From: Stropharia rugosoannulata
Taxonomy: Eukaryota > Basidiomycota > Agaricomycetes > Agaricales > Strophariaceae
Length of the DNA: 64,000 nucleotides
NCBI GenBank assembly: GCA_028532985.1
Contig: JANCIK010000008.1
Span: forward strand, 1,798,001 to 1,862,000
Reading direction: 5' to 3'
The notes under the pieces are model-generated. The model had not been told where the DNA came from, did not search any database, and saw only the letters and a list, made by a program, of their open reading frames with translations. This document shows positions 33,292 to 43,704 of this stretch, piece after piece. Positions within the stretch are counted from its first letter, which is position 1, and the number at the start of each line of letters is the position of its first letter. Made by a program: the position numbers and the translations under genes.

Positions 33292-34962
33292 ATGCCCGAT
33301 AGTACGACCACTCGTGTTTTCACGATTATTGACGCTCTCCCCGAGGATCTGGTTACTACAAACCGAGCACCAAGCGACTACGAGTTGAATGTAGCTCGCA
33401 CATTGATACTACAATACGAAGAACAGATACGTACGTTCCACCTGGATGTCCGAAGCTCCGGGGATGACGAGGACCTGGCTCTTCTGCGGAACAGGATCAT
33501 GGACCTTAGGAAGGTGGTGTCACCTATCCGTCGTGTCCCAGAGGATATCATTCGCCAGATCTTTATCATATGTTTACATGCAGATGCACCTTACTTATCG
33601 TCAATGTCTAGAAAGCGCATGCCATTACTCCTCACCTATATCAGCTCCGAATTGCGAAAGATTGCAATAGACACGCCAGAGCTTTGGGCAAGATTCTGTA
33701 TTGAAATGCACGGCAGTGGACCAAAGCGGACTGGACCTGGACAGGTACTACATTCCCAGGCTGACAAAGTACGCGAATGGCTACGTCGGTCTCGAGATCT
33801 TTCTGTGTGCATTAGTATGACGCACGCAACCATTTGGTCTGTTCTCTTTAGGGACGCTCCCCCAGAATTAGACCACGACATTATTAACCTTGTATTCTCC
33901 TGTCATCCTCGGTGGAAAGACATCAGCTTTGAAATGTCTACCAATAAATCACTGGTACTCTCACTCTTGCAAAAACTAACCCCCACAGATGTCCCGAGAC
34001 TACAGTCTATAACAATTGATACCACCATGTGGCCACGGGGGGATAGATCAGCTCTTTATCCGATGCCGATACTGGCGTCTCACAATTTGCGAAGGGTATC
34101 CGGGTTCTCATTCGCCGACCTCAAAGTCTATAGTCCCGATTTTCCATTGGCAAGCCTTACACACCTTGACTGTCGTGTTTACGCGAAGAACTTGGATGAC
34201 ATAGCGGATTTTTTGCGTACAATTGGTCAATGTCTTTCCCTGGTCACTTTAAAATTTACGCTGGCCGATAAATTGATGTTCGCTGCGATATCGCCTGATA
34301 GCCTCATGCAGGATACCATCCATCTTCCCCGACTGCAATCCCTTTTGGCTAGCGAACACAGCACGTTAGTGTCTGCATTCATCACAGCACCTCTCTTGGA
34401 ATCGTTTTACCAGAGCAATGGGGTCTTCGGAGATCCAGTGTTACCTTCCATAATGTCACCCATCAAAGGCTCCCAAAATATAACCATTCTAGGCTTGAAT
34501 ACGGACATAACAGCTAGTCTGTTTGTCGACGTCCTTCGCTGCTGCCCCCGGCTAAAAATATTGTTGGCCAATCCTTACTTGGTCAGATTTAGTGGTGAAG
34601 TGTTTAGATCCTTTGAGGACATCCTGACCAAATTTACCGACGATAATAACCCTTTATGCCCTCAGCTGGAGAAGCTCTATGCCTACAACATGGTGGTTGT
34701 GGATGATGATATCTTCCGGGAATCTCTATTGCGCAAGCTGGAACAATCTTCACACTTTGCTCAGTGGAAAAGGGTGTTTATTCAAGTATCGTATGACGGC
34801 ACACTCAGGAGCACTCTACAAACGATCTTGGACAAGTTTTCTAACCACACAAAGATCAAGCTTGAGCTACACCATCCGCATTCTCGTTTGTCATCAGAAC
34901 TCACAGGATTCAGTTACGAACTCTATGTTAAATACAATTCCTTGACAAGGTGTACAGGCTAA
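33292..34962 (+). CDS. F-box protein 1, agaricomycete type
   Basis: An intron-less frame of 556 residues from the first ATG. Near the N-terminus is LPEDLVTTNRAPSDYELNVAR, then a short coiled segment. The F-box-like block is SPIRRVPEDIIRQIFIICL (about residues 79-97), with a following LLTYISSELRKIAIDTPELW that completes the motif. The rest is a long Leu-rich region with repeated LxxLxL spacing, probably an irregular leucine-rich repeat fold for substrate binding. By family, such proteins are substrate receptors of SCF (Skp1-Cul1-F-box) ubiquitin ligases. The substrate is unknown. It is a clear paralogue of 56533-58113, sharing the TTNRAP element and the F-box block. It sits inside the T/M duplication cluster. 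Confidence 0.85.
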   Translation: MPDSTTTRVFTIIDALPEDLVTTNRAPSDYELNVARTLILQYEEQIRTFHLDVRSSGDDEDLALLRNRIMDLRKVVSPIRRVPEDIIRQIFIICLHADAPYLSSMSRKRMPLLLTYISSELRKIAIDTPELWARFCIEMHGSGPKRTGPGQVLHSQADKVREWLRRSRDLSVCISMTHATIWSVLFRDAPPELDHDIINLVFSCHPRWKDISFEMSTNKSLVLSLLQKLTPTDVPRLQSITIDTTMWPRGDRSALYPMPILASHNLRRVSGFSFADLKVYSPDFPLASLTHLDCRVYAKNLDDIADFLRTIGQCLSLVTLKFTLADKLMFAAISPDSLMQDTIHLPRLQSLLASEHSTLVSAFITAPLLESFYQSNGVFGDPVLPSIMSPIKGSQNITILGLNTDITASLFVDVLRCCPRLKILLANPYLVRFSGEVFRSFEDILTKFTDDNNPLCPQLEKLYAYNMVVVDDDIFRESLLRKLEQSSHFAQWKRVFIQVSYDGTLRSTLQTILDKFSNHTKIKLELHHPHSRLSSELTGFSYELYVKYNSLTRCTG

Positions 34963-35048
34963 AGAACAACTTCTAACATATCATTCTCGTTCTCGCCTGA
35001 AATCAATCAATACCGTCGTGGTTAGGTAAACTGATCGAAGGGCACGTT

Positions 35049-35800
35049 GATGAAAATCGGACAACACCAGGAAAACGCTTCCGAGTTCCTCATACACTTT
35101 ACTTCTCAGTTAACGGGTTTATATGTTTAATTATATGTGATGAATTGGTTTAATTTTGACATACGAGATACAATACAAATACAATTAATCTAACTACTGT
35201 TGCGATGTTTATAGTATTTACGATAGATATGCCACGAGTTATGTGTGTTTAGTCGTTAATGCAATGGGATGCGATGTATAAGACAAAAATGAAGAGAAAT
35301 CATGAGGTTTGACGTTGATGTTTATGAGCAGCGCGGAAGAGGAAGATGGGGTGGTATATGGCGACGTATGGTGGGGTAGAAGGGAGTAAGGGAGACGGTG
35401 TATCATAGCACGGCAACTGGTGCGGCCACGGTAGCTCGAGCAGGGACGCGCCAGTTATCCGCAAGCTGGAGCGCAGCGCGTCTACGCTCGGGACCTCTCC
35501 CAGCGGGACGCGTGCGCCTTGGTGTAGGCAGTGCAGGCGGCGCAGGGATGTCTGCAGCCGCGGGCGAAGTAACCGTCTGGTTTGGCGCGGTCGCTGGCTG
35601 AGGAACAACGAGACCCTTCGCCCTGCGCATACGGAACGCAGCGCTCTTCCTCACGCGCGCATTGGCAAGGACTTCAGGGCACGCAGCGCTGATGCGTGCG
35701 TGGATCTCGGCTTTGAGCGTTGGTTTCAGCGCGGGTGGCTGGAGGGCGAGTAGGGTGGCGTGGGTGTATACAAGTGAGTGGCCCGGCCCGGGTTGTGGTC
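35049..35800. repeat. partial duplication block C (left half)
   Basis: Starts with the same gatgaaaatcggacaacacc as block A and continues through the gatacaaatacaattaat run into the 3' half of an M gene. Homology stops near 35800 within a tgtata...ggttgtgg stretch, where F-box tail sequence begins. Confidence 0.75.
35403..35786 (-). pseudogene. M3: C-terminal half of an M gene
   Basis: In the minus-strand frame the sequence runs from YTHATLLALQPP through KAEIHARISAACPEVL and RKSAAFRMRR to RPAGRGPERRRAALQLADNW and a stop at 35403. It is very close to the second halves of M1 and M2. The N-terminal half is absent: sequence 5' to the break is unrelated F-box tail DNA. The missing half matches M4 (38447-38647), 2.6 kb away. 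Confidence 0.75.
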
Positions 35801-35807
35801 GAGTTCT

Positions 35808-35995
35808 TTAAATTAAGCACTCAAAAATCAACCTCGAGCTGCACCATCCACATTCTCGGTTCTCTTCAACATACACAGGATTCAGTCACGAACTCTATCT
35901 TAAATACAATTTCTTGACATGATGTACAGCTTAAAAGCTGGATGTGACGTATACAACTCATTATATACCATTCTTGTCTTTTCTTGAAATACACT
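35808..35995 (+). pseudogene. relic of the 3' end of an F-box gene
   Basis: Matches the last ~110 coding bases and the 3' flank of F-box gene 1 (34842-35000) at many positions. Shared runs include caccatcc, cattctcg, acaggattcagt, acgaactctat and taaatacaatt. Frameshifts and stops prevent coding. It abuts the broken end of M3 directly. Confidence 0.75.
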
Positions 35996-36754
35996 AGGGT
36001 CGAGTGCAGAACTACTCGGATGGCAGTGCTCTGCCTCTCTCTCATGCATACATCTTGCATAAGTATCTACAGTCACCCAGTCAGCATCCGCATACACATT
36101 CCCCGCTCATCCATCAATCTTTCTTGACCGGGAATTGTCATCATTCAGTCCGCACAGTCGCTCGCGCCAGTCTACACACCCACCCCCTCCCACTCGGTAA
36201 ATAATGGGACGAATATCAACATCTGCTATACTTTGCCATAGCATTCTGGAAGTGGTGATGCGCCTGTTTACGGCCTTGTTTTGATGCTGGTGCACAATCA
36301 TAACCGATGCAACCGCGCTCTCCTTCTGCTTCCAGGACTGATTGTCAGTGTTACGCTGTAAGAATAGTTGAAACCTGCTTTACTATTTTATGATCCTATT
36401 TAACAGCTCAAATATTTGCGGCTTCAACGAAGTGCGGTTGCAATACAACTTCTGATAGTTAACCAAACCATCAGAAGAGTGACAGGACTATGATGATGGC
36501 ATCGATTCATTGCCTTTGAACATGTCATTTGGACTGTTACCACATATGCTCCCTGTGCGTAACTTTGCTACTTTGAGTCCCTACGCCAACCATCTGAGAA
36601 TCATGTTTCATCTAGCAACAAGTGATTATAATTGCTCCAATAGATTTTTCAAGTTTAGTCAATGAGGTAAAAGTATAAATGTTACCCATGTTTTTACTAA
36701 ACAAAAGTAATCCTCATCATTGCCTCATAACCCATTGATCTAGATATCCCTCAA
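35996..36754. other. upstream region of T2
   Basis: No gene seen. The stretch is AT-rich and should contain the T2 promoter. Confidence 0.4.
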
Positions 36755-38293
36755 ATGACTGTAACTGTAATTGTTGACGATTCTGATCTTAATATAGATT
36801 ACGGCCCCCAGCCATTTTTCCCAGGTGTCATCGTCACCAACAGTACCTTGCTAGGATATGCTATTGGGGACTCGTTACATGACATCCCACTTTCACCGTT
36901 TGTAGGCTTCAACTACAATTTTACAGGTAGGGTACTAGTCAGATCCCACCACGCCAAGTTGCCCTACTAACATATTGTGGCAAGGCAGTGAAATTGGAGT
37001 CTATGCTGTGTTTGGTCCAGGTCCTGCAATTAACCCTCCGTATAAATGGACATGCTCACTTGGAAACGATGAGATAACTTCCCATCTGATACAAGAAAGA
37101 GTTTCTCCCACAATAATCAAAATCTGCTCGCAGGATGGAATAAGCACCAATTCATCTCAAACATTAGGTTTGATATGCGTTGCATGCAACAGTGGCGATC
37201 TGTTCTTCAACTACATTGAATATGTTCCACCACCAGCCAGCAGCTCGCAAAAGTATCCATATATTGGGATTAGTGGAGACGACCCATTAGTTCAGTACAA
37301 TGGAGAAGTCGGTGCTATCGCTGCTGAAGATGGTACCACCGGATTTAATCTGCCAGAGTCAAATAAATCCATTACCTTCACCTTCATTGGTCAGTAGCTT
37401 TATAGTCCCTGTCATTTTACTACTGGAGAGCTTACAAGGGGAGGGGAATAGGGTCAGCCATCACAGCAATTGGTATAAATGCTATAGGCGGGCTCATATC
37501 TGCCTCCCCTAGCACTTATTCCATAGATTCAGGACCATTGTCCGCATTTAATGTAACTGGGGATTTGTCTACAAATCCAAATGGCAGCAACACTATTGGT
37601 GTGTCACAGCCAGGAAACATCCTATTCCAGGCTACGAATTTAGACCAAGAGAGATCACATACAATTAGTATTCCAGGTCCAATGACAGACGTGGGTTTAC
37701 AATCATTTGTTGTTGCCAATGGAACTTTGATTCCCAACCCATCAGCAACCTCAATCCTGCCAACGACATCAAATTTACCCACGACTCCTGGTTCTTCAAC
37801 AAGTTCTATCCCTAATGGTCAAACCGGTTCTATTCCGAGGATTAACCACAAAATCACGACACATACCATAGTGACAGTAACCATAACAGTTGTTCTAGTG
37901 GCTGTGGTTGCTGTATTGCTACTTACCTGGAGATGGATCCGCCTACGCAATTGCGACAAGAGGAAAAAACCTGCTTTCATTTATCCATTCGACCACCACC
38001 CCGTGATGTTCCTCCCCGCCATGCTTACTGGAGAGATGGGAGTCAAAATCAAGGCTAGGAGACAGGTAGCGGATATAATCCCACCTGACAAACTGCGCAA
38101 TCCACCAGAAACTTCGTCAAATATCCAACAGGCAAACAGGCTACAGGAAGCTCGGGAGGTTAATCATCTGGATAGAAATCGTAGCAATATTGTACGTGTT
38201 CAAGCAGAGGACAGTGGCATGCGCGGGATTGAAGAAACAGGAAACCACAGTATGCATATTGTTGTTGTACCTCCAGCATATACACCAGCGTAG
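36755..38293 (+). CDS. T2: single-pass membrane protein with PPAY tail
   Basis: Exons 36755-36926, 36985-37389 and 37452-38293 sum to 1419 nt (472 residues), with the same phase-1 introns as T1. The start is MTVTVIVDDSD, without a signal peptide. Key blocks: IGVYAVFGPGPAINPPY, TIIKICSQDGIS, FNYIEYVPP, YPYIGISGDDPLVQY, QPGNILFQATNLDQ and GLQSFVVANGT. A Thr/Ser-rich linker follows, then a membrane segment at about 331-352 (TITVVLVAVVAVLLLTW). The tail carries FLPAMLTGEMGVKIKARRQ, QAEDSGMRGIEE and VPPAYTPA. It is closest to T1, with which it shares orientation. Inferred topology is ectodomain outside and PPxY tail inside. The gene lies between two halves of an M gene. Confidence 0.85.
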
Positions 38294-38446
38294 TCGTACA
38301 TTTACGTACATTTGTACTAGTCACCCTAAAGTATCATACTCCATCCAGCACCGTCAATTATTTACTTTCTTACCATCTCCTGGAACAACATCTCAAGGCA
38401 GCCACATGACTCATTGTTTGGGCCCACACACATTTACTCAAACTTA

Positions 38447-38965
38447 CGGTGTTAAGGGGGTGTATATGCGTGAATGGGGTTGTGGCTCCGGGTGAGTTGG
38501 GGGTAGAGGTGAGGAAGAGGCGCAGGGAGAAGAGGACGGGAGTGAACCCGACGTGGAGGGCGAGCGGCGGTGCACGGGGACGTACAGTCCGGAAGGCGAA
38601 GATGGGGAACAGGCCATGGACATGCGGTCAGAGGCGGGGATAGCCATGGGGACGACATTGCTGCTTTGCTTTGTGGTTTAGGTTGAGTAATTGGGTGGTT
38701 TGGGTGATAGCTCGGTTGGGTTATGAGACGAGTGATTGTGCAGAAGCAAGTCGTTGGTACAAGAATCTGAGCACAGGAGTAACTGACTCGGAATGGGGGA
38801 TCCAGGAGTTAGGGAATGCGGGTTTGTGTACGGCATGAGGACGCGCGCAACGTATCCCGACGCCGAGGCGTGTGGATGCTCTGCATGGCTGCGTGAACGG
38901 CGGTGTAGAGGGGCGAACGTTCGAGAACGCTCAAGTACCTGCCATATCGGGTATGGGGCTGTGCC
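38447..38965 (-). pseudogene. M4: N-terminal half of an M gene plus its upstream region
   Basis: Frame 38647-38444 encodes the N-terminal half of the M protein (SGLYVPVHRRSPSTSGSL...EPQPHSRIYTP) and then runs into unrelated sequence and a stop. The upstream part to about 38965 matches the promoter regions of M1 and M2. The first codons are altered relative to M1/M2. The break lies at nearly the same point of the gene as the break in M3, with about 30 bp present on both sides. Confidence 0.75.
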
Positions 38966-39229
38966 TGCCTAAGTACAAAATTCGCCTTCCATCAGTGCCG
39001 TTAAAAAGTTTTCCGGTGGACAAAGGGAACGTATAAGAGCACTAGAACACTTAGCCATGTCCCGGTTCGGCGACTCAGAAGTGCCATACCGGCCTGGGTC
39101 ATGAAAAGTTAAATATGAATTCTCTTTCCTTCCTTTAATGTACTTTTCTATTGATTTGGCTATTATCCATGTAAACCATTTCTTTCAAAATCTCTATCAA
39201 ATTTCTATATACACAACCTCAGTTAGTAG

Positions 39230-40724
39230 CTAGGCAGCAGTATACGCTGGAGGTAAAACAATAACCTGACTAATGTGTTCCGTTTCACTCTCCCCAACCC
39301 CACGAATACCACTGTCTTCTTCCCGAACCCGTCGTACGTCAGCATTACTATGTTCTACATCGTCCAATACTCTTGTTGCTTCTGTCACATCCGCAGACTG
39401 ATGCTGCTGAATATTTGGTGATTCAATTTGAGTACTATCAGGTTCGCTACGCAGTTTGCTTGGTGGAATGATCCAAATCCCTCCATCCCTGCGTAAATTT
39501 GCTCTTCGGTTCTTGATTTCTTCTGCCATTCTTCCTGCAACCATGGCACGAGGAAATCTGACTGGTATGTACCTAAGCGGCTCAATATGGGCATGCTGTG
39601 TGTGAGCGTGGCGACCTGTTCTTGAGCGAAACCTTCTCCAGGCAACGAAAAACGCGAACACTGAAAAGGCCAGAACAGCTACTGTAATGATTACCCCATT
39701 CCGTGTTTTTACCCTCTGTCTGGGGCTTTGAGTTGTATGTGGATTAACTGATGAATTTGCTAAGATGGTTCCATTTGAGATTACAAAAGTCTGCACTCCC
39801 CAGTTAAAAATTTGATTCCCTGACAGAGGTAAAATAGCAACTTCGTGGACGGTGGCCTGGTCCAAGTTGTCGATTTCGAATAGAATTTGACCTGGTTGTA
39901 CATAGTCAAAAAAGAAAGAATATTCAGGGAGATTAAACGATTGAGCTGTCTGGTTATCAATAGAATACATTCCAGTGACGGTTATGTTTGATGGATGGAA
40001 TGCGCCAATAGAAACAATTCCTGATCCTTCAAACAATTGTCGGAGTCTTATTGTCACACAATAGAACTCTACTCACCATTGAATGGATAGTTGATGATAC
40101 CCTCTGAGGTTTGAGGAAATAGTGCATGCGCGCCATCTACGGTAGTGACGGTAGCTATAGGGCCGATACTTTGAACTGATTGGTCATCTGAACTGATGCC
40201 GATGTATGGGTACGTGAGGGATTTGCTTTGAGGTAAGGGCGAGAATTCGAGATAGTCAAAAAAAATTGAAAGTCCTTCTGATCCCAGGTTGAAAAAGGTT
40301 ATATTATGGTGTCCATCTGCGCTCAGTCCATCTTGAAAGCATATTCTGATTATTGATGGTACCACTCTGCCTGGTATCGCAATCGGAGGTGTCTCTATGC
40401 CATCGAGGAGACACATCCATGGATAGGGAGGGTAGAAAGCAAGTCCCGTATCCAACACAGCGTATACGCCAACATATGTGCCTTTCTGGTCTTTAGTTAA
40501 AAATAAAAGCTGATAAGAAAGATGAAGATAATGCCTTGAAAGATGTATTCAAATGCTGCATCCGTTCCCGACATATTATGCATTGTAGCTCCAATAGACA
40601 TTGAGAGTAGTGTGCTATTGGTCACAGTTGGAACGATGGGGGCGCCTGCGGGGTCCTGATATGCGTTTGGGGGGCTGTATGTTATACTAGGATCAGAATC
40701 ATCGACAATAACGGTCACGGTCAT
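39230..40724 (-). CDS. T3: single-pass membrane protein with PPAY tail, GC donor in intron 1
   Basis: Exons 40724-40535, 40481-40077 and 40026-39230 sum to 1392 nt (463 residues). The start is MTVTVIVDDSDPSITY. Intron 1 (40482-40534) begins with GC instead of GT (CAAG|GCATTA), yet the frame only continues if it is removed at this border. Blocks: VGVYAVLDTGL, SIIRICFQDGLS, FFDYLEFSPLP, YPYIGISSDDQSVQ, QPGQILFEIDNLDQ and WGVQTFVISNGT. A membrane segment follows (VIITVAVLAFSVFAFFVAW), then basic residues, EEDSGIRGVGE and LPPAYTAA. The tail is typical of the family. If the GC donor is not used, the product would end shortly after the first domain, so T3 may be weakly expressed or truncated. Confidence 0.78.
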
Positions 40725-41254
40725 CTCAGAGAGAGTCACTCGAAGAAGGTGGCAGAGTTAAGATCTAGTGTTCAAGTCAGCTTTTATACCTTGGTCGGTA
40801 ACTGTTCTTTCATCTATCAAGAAGTAGGGATCATCAGGCCATCGACTCCAATACTCGTATTCAGCGCTGAAACATCCTTCCGCGACGCATCAGATCTTCT
40901 TATTAGGCTTATTTATAGCTCACCTATAACTAACACGCCCACACACACTACTAGTGTGCCGCATGCGTCAGGGCCTATGCAAAATGTAGGCGCTGGAGCC
41001 TGGGTAGACCTTTGTCTCCTGTGATCCGAAAGGTGTGTTTTCATTTCTGAAACGTGGTATCCCATAAATAAATCGGGGAAATATAATGTTGGGAATGATA
41101 GTAACTGTAATATGCCTCCTACTTCGAATGTTGGTACACGATTCGGAGCATATGCTCGTACGGTAATCATTTCGAGAGAAGCAGCGCCCGAAACCTCTGA
41201 TACTTGACTAACAGAGACTTCAACTGGACGAGCATAAAGTCAACCACAATAGGG
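40725..41254. other. upstream region of T3
   Basis: No gene supported. A minus-strand frame at 41170-40913 has no matching family or intron pattern. Confidence 0.4.
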
Positions 41255-43050
41255 ACAAGGTCCACAGGGAGATTTGATACAAATACAATTAATTTATTCA
41301 ACTTCTACTATATTTACAGTTACTACGACAGGTATGCGAGTTGTATATGTTTAGTCATTAATGCGATGAGATGCGATAAATCAGATGAGGACGAAGAGAA
41401 ATCATGAGGTTTAACGTTGGTGTTTATGAGCAATGCGAAGAACCGGAAGAAGACGAAGGGGTAGTGGTATATGTTGAGTTGTTGTTGAGTTGTAGGGAGT
41501 AAGGGATAGTTGTTTATAGAACTGCCACAGGTGCTGCCATGGTAGTTCGAGCAGGTACGCGCCAATTATCCGCGAGCTGGAGCGCAGCGCGTCTACGCTC
41601 GGGACCTCTCCCAGCGGGACGCGTGCGCCTTGGTGTAGGCCGTGCAGGCGTCGCAGGGATGTCTGCAGCCGCGGGCGAAGTAACCGTCTGGTTTGGTGCG
41701 GTCGTTGGCTGAGACCCGGCGAGACCCTTCGTCCTGCGCATACGGAACGCAGCGCTCTTCCTCACGCGCGCATTGGCAAGGACTTCAGGGCACGCAACGC
41801 TGATGCGTGCGTGGATTTCGGCTTTGAGGTTTGGAGTGAGCGCAGGTGGTTGGAGTGCTAGCAGAGCGGCAGGGCTGTATATACGCGAGTGGGGTTGTGG
41901 TTCTGGAAGAGTTGGGGGTAGGGGTGAGGAAGCGGCGCGGGGCGACGAGGATGGGAGTGAACCTGACGCGGAAGGCGAGCGGCGGTGCACGGGGACGTAC
42001 AGCCCGGAAGGCGAAGATGCGGAACCAGCCATGGAGATGCGGTCAGAGGAGGAGGAGACGGCACGGCGGGGGATGGCGATGGGCGACGACATTTCTGCTT
42101 TGCTTTGGAGGGTTGAATCGAGGATGAATAGCAGTGGCTAAGCAACAGAATGTCGCTGGGACGAAGAATCTGAGCGCAGGATAATCCGACTCGGAATGGG
42201 GAATCGAGGAGAGGATGGATGCGGGGTTATATACGGCATACTGACGCACGCCACGTATCCCGACGCCGAGGTGCGTGGATCCTCTGCGTGGCTGCGCGAA
42301 CGGCGGTGAAGACGGGCGAAGCTTCGAGAACGCCCGAACAGCTGCCATATCGGGTGTGGGGCTTTGCCGGCCTCGGCCTCGGCACGCGCGGCATGCTCAC
42401 GTCATTGGGGTATATGATGACCTCAGCCGCTGCTTACTGTGGTTGACGCGTTGACGTCGACGCTCACGCCGATGATCCCATTACTGACCCACTCTAAACA
42501 ATCCTGGGGCTACTTTGTGTCATCCTCCTCTGACTTGGTGAATAATGGTGCGACTACTCTCATGTCTTTTCTGGGAACTGTCACTTGCTAGGGCATGCAT
42601 GGTTGATGCATGGTTTGAACTTTGAACTGTGCAATACCCGGGCGCAATGGTACTCGGTCGACGGTGACAGCTCAGCTGATGCTGCTGAGTGACTGCGGAA
42701 AACGAAGGCATGACTGCGGTCCCCGCACTCAACAAGTCGCATTCGCAGGAAAGCTAACTATGGCAGACGCGAGTACCCTATGGGCGCTGCGTAGTGTACC
42801 CACCCCGTCACCCACTCATTGCCTCACAGCCTTTTCTGTCTCCTATCAGATCTCCCCTTTACTCTTTCATACCAATTTGGTCGATCTCTGCCCATCATGT
42901 TATCTCCCGGACGCTCCCGGACCATATATCTCCGTCCCCGAGCTATGTGACATAGCGTATTCTGATTTGATTCTGATCCATCTATTATTCTTGCCCGGAC
43001 TTGTCGTCATTGCTCTGTCCGCCCCGCAGTCTCCCCACCTAGTCCTGCAG
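41255..43050. repeat. duplicated block B, carries M2
   Basis: Same order as block A: gatacaaatacaatta run, M gene, promoter region with ataatccgactcggaatggg, a cggtcgacggtgac segment, and a tail with ctcccggacc...agcgtattctgat. Nucleotide identity to block A is high throughout, with small indels. Confidence 0.75.
41514..42092 (-). CDS. M2: basic Ser/Pro-rich protein, 192 residues
   Basis: ATG at 42092 and uninterrupted to the stop at 41514, exactly the length of M1. The same blocks occur: GLYVPVHRRSPSASGSL, YSPAALLALQPP, KAEIHARISVACPEVL, RKSAAFRMRR and RPAGRGPERRRAALQLADNW. Differences from M1 are mostly substitutions, with no frameshift, suggesting both copies are or recently were under constraint. 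Function unknown. It is carried with its own upstream region on the duplicated block, so M1 and M2 should share regulation. Confidence 0.65.
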   Translation of the reverse strand: MSSPIAIPRRAVSSSSDRISMAGSASSPSGLYVPVHRRSPSASGSLPSSSPRAASSPLPPTLPEPQPHSRIYSPAALLALQPPALTPNLKAEIHARISVACPEVLANARVRKSAAFRMRRTKGLAGSQPTTAPNQTVTSPAAADIPATPARPTPRRTRPAGRGPERRRAALQLADNWRVPARTTMAAPVAVL

Positions 43051-43486
43051 CTTCGTATGACTATGGATATCGGCGTCGTGCCTCACTACGCCCCTCCCTT
43101 CGGGGTAGTTATTTGCAAGTTTTTATTGCGACTTGCCTTACTCCCCAACTTGTCACACGCGAGCTTTTTCTTTTTTTCTTGTTCTTGGTTTGTCCAGCTG
43201 AATGCAATGTGGACTGGCACAATAACGACCCGAACTCCCTGTACAGCAACGCGTCCTGTGGTTATGAGGTCCAAATGCGCAGTTCCCGATGCATTGATAA
43301 TTCTTCACTCCGTACCGACCCGGACTCAGCTGATAATCTCCATCGCCCTATTGCCCACTGTCTCGCCTTTTCCCCTCGGTTTTTGAAGTCACTCCAGTGC
43401 CTGCCTAAGCTTCCTGGTCGTGTCTCTCCGCGTCGTGCATCTCGATGCGTGGCCCACCTCTGCCGCTTCGTCTGACAACAAAAGCC
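43051..43486. other. no gene seen; left flank of the copia insertion
   Basis: Non-coding by inspection. The last five bases (43482-43486, aagcc) are the target-site duplication of the adjacent LTR element. Confidence 0.5.
43482..43486. repeat. copia target-site duplication, left copy
   Basis: aagcc, repeated at 48217-48221. Confidence 0.9.
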
Positions 43487-43704
43487 TGTTGTGCGCAGTG
43501 TGTTGTAGATAATAATGAATTATATTATATAGCCCTCGTTGGACTTGTATTTATACATAAAATCTAAACTACTAGAACTATCCACGAAGTACTACAATTA
43601 ATATATGTGAGTCATTCCCACGGGTCATAGATTAAGCGCCCATCTAGTACATTCGAGATGTGGCGGGAATATTAGTGCTCGAATGTGCGAGCATTATTCC
43701 AACA
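43487..43704 (-). repeat. copia 3' LTR
   Basis: 218 bp, starting tgttgtgcgcag and ending attattccaaca in plus-strand reading. No difference from the 47999-48216 copy was seen by eye. It overlaps the last codons of the RT/RNase H frame. Confidence 0.95.

Noticed and set aside
42622..43386. 254-codon plus-strand frame
   Set aside because: Begins inside duplicated non-coding block B; the matching part of block A is not open, so it is not conserved as a protein.
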